From contig CBIHOZ010000008.1 of assembly GCA_966211525.1 (NCBI GenBank), forward strand, positions 1 to 64,000: a stretch of DNA of 64,000 nucleotides. The letters run 5' to 3'. A model generated the notes under the pieces. It saw nothing but the letters and a program-made list of their open reading frames with translations. It ran no database searches and was not told where the DNA came from. Shown here piece by piece: positions 55,381 to 62,597 of the stretch (position 1 is the stretch's first letter; every line of letters starts with the position of its first letter). A program made the translations under genes and the position numbers. Source of the stretch: Ohtaekwangia sp966211525. Its GTDB lineage: Bacteria; Bacteroidota; Bacteroidia; Cytophagales; Cyclobacteriaceae.

Positions 55381-57180
55381 TCACCTCACCACCTTCGCCT
55401 TGAGCAGGATTGCTTTCCTTTCGGGGGATAGTTTTTTGAAATTCTTCTTTTGCTGGTATAGCCAACTGTAGAGCGGTGTGTGATGAGGGACGGGCTTCTT
55501 TGATTTTTTATACTTGAGAAACTCTTCGACTCTTTGCATCCATCGTTTTTCAGCAATCTCATTTTTCCACGAGAAGCCCAGTGCGGTGAGCTTTTTCTTT
55601 TTATCAGCAGAAAGTTTCTTCATGCGCTGGCCATTTACCCAACTTGCAAGTGACTGATTCGGCTGATACTTCTGCGGTACATCACAATGTCCAAATTTAT
55701 TCTTGAAGACGACCAGCGCTTCATACATTCGCTCCCAGCGTTCATCCCAGTATTGTCCGCTACGATCCCACAGAAAATGTATAGCATTCAGTTTCTCTTT
55801 CTTATAGGAAGACAATTTACTCTTGCTATGCAGTTGCAATCGCACCCATTCATCGAGCTCGTTGTGTTCCTTTAGCTTTAGATGATAGCGTGCGCCATGC
55901 TTTTTCTTAAAGGCTGCAAAACGGGTATACATCACATCCCACGTTTTCAGTTTCTCTGCTGCTGCCTCTCCTTTCCATATAAAGCCCAGCGCTGTTAATT
56001 TTTGTTCACGTACTTTGTTGATACGATTCTCAGCCTTCAGGCGCTTCTGCGTTTGTATCCATTCGTAGAGACGCGATTCGGTGCGCGGTACGATCACGTG
56101 TTTATGTTCCGCTTTAAAATTCTTCAGTGCACGATACATACTTTCCCACGTTTCATGGAAAAGTTCATGTGGCCATTTTACGCCAAGCTGTTCGAGTTTC
56201 TTACGCTTCTCATTGCTGATTTTATTTTTATCGCGCTTGTTTCGCTGCAACCATACGGCCAGTTTAAAATCTTCACGCTGCTTTACCTGGCAATGTCCAT
56301 GCTTCGCCTTATAGGCTTTTAAACGCATATACATTTCTTCCCAGCGTTGTTCAGCAAAGTCTTCTTTGTCCCAGGCAAACCCGACAGCATCCAGTTTCTT
56401 ACGGCGTTGTGGTGATAATCTTTCCTGACTTTTCATCTGCGTCTCCATCCACAACCCCAGCTGAAAGTGTTCTTTGCGAATCCGAATCCGGTCGATGTGA
56501 CCATTTGATTTTTTATACTGAACGAGTTCCTTATAGCGCGCCTCCCACGAGTCTTCACGCAGCTTTAGTATATCTTCCTTCCACAGAAAACCAACCTTGT
56601 TCAACAGTTTTACCCGATCGGCTGAAAGTATATTTCGCGTTTTACAGCTCCGCTGGCGGGAGACCCAACTGCCCAGCGCTTTGTTCTCGCGATAATCCTG
56701 TGGCACCTTGGTGTGACCATACTTCCTTTTGAAGTCCAGGAGATCGCTATACATTTCATTCCACTGTATATCTTTAGGCGTTCGTGTCTCCCAATCAAAC
56801 TGTACGTTGTTCAACTTTTGAATCTGTGCAGTTGTAAGAACGGATTTGGACAGCCGCTGATTGGAAGTCCAGTCGAACAGCGATTCAAGTGCCGGATCAT
56901 TTGAAGGAACATACGCATGTCCATGCTTCCTGTAAAAATTTTCGAGCTTGCTATACATCGTATTCCAGTCAGCCGAAGCATGAAACTGAAATCCCAGTTT
57001 TTCCAACGCGGTATACAGTTTAGCAGGCAACCGCTCAGGATGTTTGCGAATATTCTCGATCCATCGGGACAACAGTTTATCTTTACCGTCCGATGGCACA
57101 TTGAAAGTACCGTATTTTTGATGATAGGCTTTTAGCTTTCTGAAATTCTCTTTCCAAACTTTTGAATCTTCCATTACCAT
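55381..57180 (-). CDS. Array of nine helicase-associated (HA) domains, no helicase
   Basis: This is a 599-residue protein. The ATG at 57180 (MVMEDSKVWKENFRKL) is chosen over a start at 57237, whose extra residues show no repeat. Nine tandem units of about 65 residues follow, each with W..MY..L..fk.k.GH..Vp, then L..Wv..QR and L....kKLnavGf.W. Examples are WNTMYSKLENFYRKHGHAYV, WNEMYSDLLDFKRKYGHTKV, WEEMYMRLKAYKAKHGHCQV, WERMYEALVVFKNKFGHCDV. HA domains normally trail helicases and are thought to contact nucleic acid. Here there is no helicase or nuclease. The very basic composition (many Lys/Arg) fits nucleic-acid binding. It is convergent with the bpX operon. Confidence 0.88.
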   Translation of the reverse strand: MVMEDSKVWKENFRKLKAYHQKYGTFNVPSDGKDKLLSRWIENIRKHPERLPAKLYTALEKLGFQFHASADWNTMYSKLENFYRKHGHAYVPSNDPALESLFDWTSNQRLSKSVLTTAQIQKLNNVQFDWETRTPKDIQWNEMYSDLLDFKRKYGHTKVPQDYRENKALGSWVSRQRSCKTRNILSADRVKLLNKVGFLWKEDILKLREDSWEARYKELVQYKKSNGHIDRIRIRKEHFQLGLWMETQMKSQERLSPQRRKKLDAVGFAWDKEDFAEQRWEEMYMRLKAYKAKHGHCQVKQREDFKLAVWLQRNKRDKNKISNEKRKKLEQLGVKWPHELFHETWESMYRALKNFKAEHKHVIVPRTESRLYEWIQTQKRLKAENRINKVREQKLTALGFIWKGEAAAEKLKTWDVMYTRFAAFKKKHGARYHLKLKEHNELDEWVRLQLHSKSKLSSYKKEKLNAIHFLWDRSGQYWDERWERMYEALVVFKNKFGHCDVPQKYQPNQSLASWVNGQRMKKLSADKKKKLTALGFSWKNEIAEKRWMQRVEEFLKYKKSKKPVPHHTPLYSWLYQQKKNFKKLSPERKAILLKAKVVR

Positions 57181-57441
57181 AAGTACAACAACAATATTCC
57201 GGATTGTTTGATGATCTTCAGCACGTACAGAGGTCACCGGTTAAATTATCTTCCAGAACGCAGCATACAAATTTATAAAGCTATATATACCTATAAATTA
57301 TCTTAACACAAACCGGCAACCCTGTAAATGTATATTTCCGTGAGGCTAAATGTATATAAAATTACCACTCAAAAATATACCCTAATTCAACGGATAAAAA
57401 CCACACATCTATAATACACATACAGGTATATACAAACTAAA
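57181..57441. other. AT-rich intergenic region between the HA protein and DinB genes
   Basis: This stretch upstream of the HA-protein start is rich in TATA words and AT runs (e.g. ctatatatacctata, tatacctaattc) and encodes no plausible protein. It presumably carries the HA-gene promoter. The tandem hairpins at 57442-57469 and 57527-57554 isolate it from the DinB gene. Confidence 0.4.
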
Positions 57442-57469
57442 AAGCATGAAGACACTTGTCTCCATGCTT
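57442..57469 (-). terminator. Second terminator after the DinB gene
   Basis: AAGCATGAAGACA (57442-57454) pairs with TGTCTCCATGCTT (57457-57469), with one mismatch and a 2-nt connector (loop expected to be larger). It is followed on the minus strand by a T-run (complement of aaaa at 57439-57442). Confidence 0.65.
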
Positions 57470-57526
57470 CACTGAGATCACGATAAAGTATAGATGGCTA
57501 TAGATTCGACTGTATCAAAATAAAAA

Positions 57527-57554
57527 AGCACTGATACCTGGCGATATCAGTGCT
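57527..57554 (-). terminator. Terminator of the DinB gene
   Basis: A perfect 10-bp stem, AGCACTGATA (57527-57536) / TATCAGTGCT (57545-57554), has an 8-nt loop. On the minus strand it is followed by a T-run (complement of aaaaaa at 57522-57527). It begins 23 bp after the stop codon at 57577. Confidence 0.85.
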
Positions 57555-57576
57555 TGCGGAGAAAAGTATTTTCTCT

Positions 57577-58083
57577 TCAGGCCTCGCTCATCAGGCCGAT
57601 CTTGTTCTCGGTACTATTGCTTAGCACGCGTACCATCTGCCGTATAGCCCCAAGGTGATACGACATGTGCGGGAGCATCGCCAGTGTTCCTTTTTCCATA
57701 CGTGGATCGCTCCAATTATCATACTTTTCAATGGCAGCACGTATAGCAGTATAAACATCATTCAGATCTTTCTGAAGTTTTTTCCATTGACTATCGTTCA
57801 CGGTTTTTATACGCCAGCTCTCATTCCAGTTTGGCACAGGTTTTTCACCTTTCAAAAAAGCAAGTGCCAGCTGCAAACTCCACCGCACATGTTCCGTGTG
57901 GGATGCTATCGTAGTGCCACCTTCTGTAATGGGAAACGATGCATCTTCAGCGGAAAGCTGCTCAATGGTGCGAATAATACCATGTCCTGGTTCACGGTCG
58001 ATGACCCAGGTAAACTCTTCTGTTTTACCGATCACCAGTTCATCCAATAACTCCAGGTAGGACTGCTTGCTGAATGTACTCAT
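57577..58083 (-). CDS. DinB-superfamily protein
   Basis: This 168-residue four-helix-bundle protein has a small-molecule/metal-binding DinB fold. Histidine positions in TTIASHTEHVRWSLQ and MLPHMSYHLGAIRQM fit the metal triad. The N-terminus SYLELLDELVIGKTEEFTWV and the LKGEKPVPNWNESW segment match the Bacteroidota DinB group. It is monocistronic, with two terminators downstream. The 333-bp gap to the TetR gene separates it from the export operon. Its role is unknown. Confidence 0.85.
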   Translation of the reverse strand: MSTFSKQSYLELLDELVIGKTEEFTWVIDREPGHGIIRTIEQLSAEDASFPITEGGTTIASHTEHVRWSLQLALAFLKGEKPVPNWNESWRIKTVNDSQWKKLQKDLNDVYTAIRAAIEKYDNWSDPRMEKGTLAMLPHMSYHLGAIRQMVRVLSNSTENKIGLMSEA

Positions 58084-58307
58084 AATAGTCTTTTTTTAGT
58101 TTGAGACTCTTCTGAAAATATCATTCCTGCCCAACAGAATTTCTTAATTTAAAGCAACACGAGCTTTGCCGGCAAGACTCTTTGCATCTTTACAGAAATG
58201 TAAAATTTACCGTAAACGAAGTTATCACTGCTAACTTATAGCCATCCGCTTGGTACGATCGAAGGCGGTTTTAGAGCTGGTGACCTTCTGATAGCATTTG
58301 GGAAACA

Positions 58308-58335
58308 TGTAGAAAACATACAATCGTTTTCTACA
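58308..58335. promoter_or_regulatory. Inverted repeat upstream of TetR, possible operator or terminator
   Basis: TGTAGAAAAC (58308-58317) and GTTTTCTACA (58326-58335) form a perfect 10-bp inverted repeat with an 8-nt spacer, in the 333-bp gap between the DinB and TetR starts. It may be a regulator-binding site. No other copy was seen. Confidence 0.45.
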
Positions 58336-58388
58336 ACATTATAAAAAAATATTCTTTCTTTTGAACAAAATTGCAATACATTCGTTTA

Positions 58389-58405
58389 TGATAGTAACAC
58401 TATCA
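58389..58405 (+). promoter_or_regulatory. Candidate TetR operator at the export operon promoter
   Basis: TGATAGT-aac-ACTATCA (58389-58405) is a perfect 7-bp inverted repeat with a 3-bp centre. It lies 11 bp before the TetR start codon (58417), where a repressor would block transcription of the whole TetR-ABC-HlyD-TolC operon. Its size suits a TetR dimer. Assignment to this TetR is inference. Confidence 0.6.
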
Positions 58406-58416
58406 ATTTTAAGCTG

Positions 58417-59103
58417 ATGGCTATCGTATCGTTTCATCTGAATCCAAACTTATACTTACGCGACCCCCAGTCAAGTACGTTGGGACAAAAGATCATTCAA
58501 TCGAGTATCAAAATGATCGACAAGACCGGGGCGGATGATTTTACATTTAAAAAGCTGGGTTCGGAGATCGGGTCTACCGAAGCATCTATATACCGGTACT
58601 TTGAAAACAAGCACCGGCTGCTGCTATACCTCATCGATTGGTACTGGACCTGGCTGGAGTATAGAATAGACTATAGCACGCAAAATATAGCGAGTCCTGT
58701 GGAGCGGCTGCGAACCTGCATCCGTATACTTGTAGAAGAAAAAAAGAAAGATCCGGATGTACCTTTTGTAGATGAGCAGAGACTGCAGCGGATCGTTAAC
58801 ACTGAATTTGAAAAGACCTACTTCACGCGACAGGTGGACACTGATAACAAGGAAGGACTTTTCCTTCCCTATAAATCACTCTGCAAAAAAATTGCCGGTA
58901 TACTGAAGGAGATCAATCCGCAATATCCGTTTCCGCATTCGCTCGTGAGCACCATTGTGCTGAGCGCAAATCACCAGCTATACTATGCACAGCATCTCCC
59001 CTCCCTCACGGATATAAAAACAGAATCCCGGCAAAAGCACGACAAGCTTGTTGAATTTCTGGAAACTATGGTACTGAATACGATAAACACTAAGATCAAA
59101 TGA
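58417..59103 (+). CDS. TetR-family regulator of the export operon
   Basis: This is a 228-residue regulator. The N-terminal HTH is at about 25-70 (TLGQKIIQSSIKMIDKTGAD, LGSEIGSTEASIYRYFENKH), shifted by about 20 residues compared with usual TetRs. The C-terminal helical domain is aromatic-rich (LIDWYWTWLEYRID). It is the first gene of the operon, overlapping the ABC gene by 4 bp (ATGA at 59100-59103). A TGATAGT-N3-ACTATCA site precedes the start. A repressor of its own export operon is the simplest reading. Confidence 0.88.
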   Translation: MAIVSFHLNPNLYLRDPQSSTLGQKIIQSSIKMIDKTGADDFTFKKLGSEIGSTEASIYRYFENKHRLLLYLIDWYWTWLEYRIDYSTQNIASPVERLRTCIRILVEEKKKDPDVPFVDEQRLQRIVNTEFEKTYFTRQVDTDNKEGLFLPYKSLCKKIAGILKEINPQYPFPHSLVSTIVLSANHQLYYAQHLPSLTDIKTESRQKHDKLVEFLETMVLNTINTKIK

Positions 59104-61274
59104 CCAATCACTCGATCATACGGATCCTGCGCGAAGCTGCACTTTTATTGAAGCATGAATTTAATCCGGCAGATCTGCGCTTTGTAGAAATCAATAACCG
59201 CCACTACACCAAAAGCGAATTTGGCGAATTCAAGAATGACCTGATCGAAGCCGGCAGCAAGATGCGTATGCTTTTTCTTGAGCAGAATATACCGGCAGCT
59301 GCATTACCCGATGTTGTAAAAGACGACAATGTACTCGTACTCGTGTTTCACGAAACACAGCATGAACTCATCCCGATTCTTATATCCGGTGACCGGAAAA
59401 AAACTTCCATTCACGCACTGCAAGACGGCACACAGCTTTCAGTTCCCGCTAATGTTTCAGAGCTTACTTCTCTTTATGGCAACCAGGACGGTGTGCTCAG
59501 CTATATACTATATCCGTACAAAAACCTGGTGAGCGACTACGCGTACGAGGGAGATGTTGTACCGGAACCCATGAGTCCGGTAAGAAGATTTTTCAGGCTG
59601 CTCTCCACCGAACGAAAAGACATACTATATATACTATTTTATTCCATTGTAATCGGTCTCATTGGTTTGGTATTGCCGGTTGGTATTCAGAATACCGTAG
59701 AACTTATTTCAGGTGGTGTATTTTTCAGTTCGGTATACCTGCTGATCGCAGCCGTTATTCTCGGTGTATTATTTACCGGTATACTACAGATCGTGCAGAT
59801 AAGCCTGGTTGAACATCTGCAGAGACGTGTATTTACCAAGGCCGCTATAGAATTTGCATTCCGTATTCCACGCATTCGTATGGAATCGATCCTGAACAAC
59901 TATGCACCGGAACTCGTCAATCGTTTCTTCGATGTTATTACCTTACAGAAAGGATTGCCCAAGATGCTGATCGATCTTTCGTCAGCAGCTATACAGATTC
60001 TGTTCGGGCTTATCCTGTTGTCGCTATATCACCCCTTCTTTGTATTCTTCAGTCTTATACTGGTGTTTGTTCTAGTCCTGATCTTCTGGTTTACAGGATC
60101 GAATGGATTGAAGTCATCCATCAATGAATCGAAGTATAAATACAAAGTAGTGCAATGGCTGGAAGAACTTGCACGTTCCATCAATTCGTTTAAGCTCGCG
60201 GGTAATACCGATCTGCCGATTCGCCGAACTGACAACACCGTTAACAATTATCTCAAATACAGGAAAGCACACTTCCAGGTACTCATCACACAGTACTCTT
60301 TCATTGTAATTTTTAAAACGGCTGTAACCGCAAGTTTACTTATACTTGGAACTATACTGGTTGTGAACCGCGAAATTACTTTAGGACAATTTGTTGCTTC
60401 GGAGGTAATCATCATTCTCATTCTGAATGCCGTTGAAAAAACAATTACCTATATGGATGTTATCTATGACCTGTTAACGGCTGTTGACAAGGTTGCACAG
60501 ATAACAGATTTACCTCTGGAGAAAGTAGGCGGACTCGATTTTCAGCGACATGCTGTAGCAGGCTATACAATTGAACTGAAACAACTGCGCTACCGCTATC
60601 CTGAGAAACCCGAACATGTATTGAACGGTATAGATCTTCGTGTCAACTCCGGGGAACGGATTTGTATAGCAGGACCTGGCAATGCCGGCAAGACAACGCT
60701 CACTAACCTCATCGCAGGTATACATACAGATTACGAAGGTATCATTACGATAAACAATTACTCCCTGCGAGATCTGGACATCCGCCACCTGCGCGACAGC
60801 ATGGCCAAGAACATTTCGCCTGAAGATATATTTGACGGAAGTATACTCGAAAATATTACACTCGGCAGTGCTACGCGAACCGTGGAAGATGCAATCAATG
60901 CTATACGCAAAGTAAAACTGGAGGATGAGATAAACCGGTTGCCGGAAGGATTGAATACCCATATTGTGAGTGGTGGCAAAGGATTCTCGAGTTCGTTCAT
61001 TCACAAACTTATACTGGCACGATGTCTCGCGAAAAAACCGGCACTCATCATTCTCAATGATTTCTTCTCGGGGCTTAAGCGACAGGAGAAACTGGATCTG
61101 CTGCAATCGGTGATCAACAATGAAAGCCGGTATACGTTGATCGCTGTGTCCAATGATCCGTTGATCATGGCTGCGTGCGACCGCGTTATACTGCTTAACA
61201 ACGGACAAATTTCTGACGAAGGTCACTTTGATGAACTTCTGAAAAAAGGTACTATCAATAACTATATTGATTAA
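59100..61274 (+). CDS. Type-1-secretion-like ABC protein with degenerate ATPase
   Basis: This is a 724-residue protein. The N-terminal 165 residues lack a peptidase active site but occupy the C39-like position. Six helices lie at about 175-470, followed by a nucleotide-binding domain (about 495-720). Walker A is intact (AGPGNAGKTT, about residue 525). The Q-loop Gln is gone (KNISPED). The signature is VSGGKGFSSS. Walker B is IILNDFFSG (N653-D654 instead of D-E). The H-loop His is missing (AVSNDPLIM). ATP hydrolysis is therefore doubtful. The neighbours are TetR, HlyD and TolC. It may be a regulatory or nucleotide-sensing export component, or may pair with another ABC. Confidence 0.82.
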   Translation: MTNHSIIRILREAALLLKHEFNPADLRFVEINNRHYTKSEFGEFKNDLIEAGSKMRMLFLEQNIPAAALPDVVKDDNVLVLVFHETQHELIPILISGDRKKTSIHALQDGTQLSVPANVSELTSLYGNQDGVLSYILYPYKNLVSDYAYEGDVVPEPMSPVRRFFRLLSTERKDILYILFYSIVIGLIGLVLPVGIQNTVELISGGVFFSSVYLLIAAVILGVLFTGILQIVQISLVEHLQRRVFTKAAIEFAFRIPRIRMESILNNYAPELVNRFFDVITLQKGLPKMLIDLSSAAIQILFGLILLSLYHPFFVFFSLILVFVLVLIFWFTGSNGLKSSINESKYKYKVVQWLEELARSINSFKLAGNTDLPIRRTDNTVNNYLKYRKAHFQVLITQYSFIVIFKTAVTASLLILGTILVVNREITLGQFVASEVIIILILNAVEKTITYMDVIYDLLTAVDKVAQITDLPLEKVGGLDFQRHAVAGYTIELKQLRYRYPEKPEHVLNGIDLRVNSGERICIAGPGNAGKTTLTNLIAGIHTDYEGIITINNYSLRDLDIRHLRDSMAKNISPEDIFDGSILENITLGSATRTVEDAINAIRKVKLEDEINRLPEGLNTHIVSGGKGFSSSFIHKLILARCLAKKPALIILNDFFSGLKRQEKLDLLQSVINNESRYTLIAVSNDPLIMAACDRVILLNNGQISDEGHFDELLKKGTINNYID

Positions 61275-61278
61275 AAGT

Positions 61279-62577
61279 ATGCTGCGACTATCAACACATC
61301 GAATTGACAAAATGGTAAAGGAAGAAAATCTATACTCCCTGCGTGCACTGAAACGTCCGACAGCCGGTATACTGATCGCTAAATGGCTGATGGCACTGGG
61401 TGCTATATTTATAGTCTTCCTTTTTCTGCCCTGGCAACAGAATATACGGGGCACCGGAAAAGTTACCGCGTTGAATCCCGCGAATCGTCCGCAGACCGTG
61501 CAGGCTGTTATTGCAGGACAAATACAAACATGGCACGTGCGTGAAGGAGAGCTTGTAAAAAAAGGCGATACCATCGTAACGATACGCGAAGTAAAAGAGA
61601 AATATTTCGATCCGCAGTTACTGCCGCGCTTACAGGAACAGCTTGCCGCGAAGAAAAGTAGTCTTGCATCCAAAACTGAAAAAGCGCAGGCATTGCAGCG
61701 ACAGATCACCGCGCTGAAAACCGGTATGCAGAACAAGATTGAACAGGCCACTGCCAAGCTGGAGGCTGAGCGTGTAAAACTGCAAAACGCAAAGAACCAA
61801 TATCAGCGTAACAAAAAACTATACGAAGCCGGAAATATACCGCTCACTAAATTTCAGGAGATTGAGTATAAATACCAGGGCAGCGAAGCCGATTTTCAGA
61901 ATGCGACTCTGGAGATCGCACGCCTTCGTGCCGAATACCAGGAAAAGATCAGCAAGTCCGAATCGGATCTGAGTGCTACACAGGGTGAAGTATTCGAGTC
62001 GCAAGGTGATATATCAAAACTTACCAATGAATATACCAACACACAGATACGAAGCAGTCAGTATCAGATCACAGCTCCGCAGGACGGTTACATTGTGCGC
62101 GCTATGAAAGCCGGTATAGGAGAAACGATTAAAGAAGGCGATGCTGTTTGCACCGTGATGCCTGAAGTAACAGACCTCGCGGTAGAAATGTATGTAAAGG
62201 CGATGGACATGCCGCTGATCAGTAAAGGACGGAAAGTACGTGTTGAGTTTGACGGATGGCCTGCGCTGCAATTTTCAGGATGGCCAAGTGTTTCGGTAGG
62301 AAGTTTTGGCGGAACGGTAGAAGTTATTGATTATGTAAGCTCACAGCCTGGCGAGTTCAGAATACTGGTTATACCTGACAAAGGCGAAGAACCGTGGCCA
62401 CAGCAATTGCGTGTTGGCTCAGGAACGCGCGGATGGGTAATGCTTGAAAATGTACCGGTGTGGTATGAGATCTGGCGTCAGCTCAATGGCTTCCCTCCCA
62501 GCCTGTATAAAGCACCGCTGCAGGATGCGCTTCCTTCCAAAGGCGAGAAGAAAGATACAGACGGAAAGAACAGTTAA
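61279..62577 (+). CDS. HlyD-family periplasmic adaptor (membrane fusion protein)
   Basis: This is a 432-residue protein. The ATG at 61279 (MLRLSTHRIDKMVKEENLYS) is chosen over a TTG at 61267 that overlaps the ABC stop. One N-terminal helix lies at about residues 38-60. A first half lipoyl domain (VTALNPANRPQTVQAVIAGQ, VREGELVKKGDTIVTI), a long coiled coil (about 120-265; LQEQLAAKKSSLASKTEKAQ), then the second half lipoyl (ITAPQDGYIVRAMKAGIGE) and a beta-barrel (VRVEFDGWPALQFSGWP) follow. It links the inner-membrane ABC protein to TolC. It is 4 bp from the ABC stop and 20 bp from the TolC start. Confidence 0.93.
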   Translation: MLRLSTHRIDKMVKEENLYSLRALKRPTAGILIAKWLMALGAIFIVFLFLPWQQNIRGTGKVTALNPANRPQTVQAVIAGQIQTWHVREGELVKKGDTIVTIREVKEKYFDPQLLPRLQEQLAAKKSSLASKTEKAQALQRQITALKTGMQNKIEQATAKLEAERVKLQNAKNQYQRNKKLYEAGNIPLTKFQEIEYKYQGSEADFQNATLEIARLRAEYQEKISKSESDLSATQGEVFESQGDISKLTNEYTNTQIRSSQYQITAPQDGYIVRAMKAGIGETIKEGDAVCTVMPEVTDLAVEMYVKAMDMPLISKGRKVRVEFDGWPALQFSGWPSVSVGSFGGTVEVIDYVSSQPGEFRILVIPDKGEEPWPQQLRVGSGTRGWVMLENVPVWYEIWRQLNGFPPSLYKAPLQDALPSKGEKKDTDGKNS

Positions 62578-62597
62578 CAACGGTATACCTACACGCT

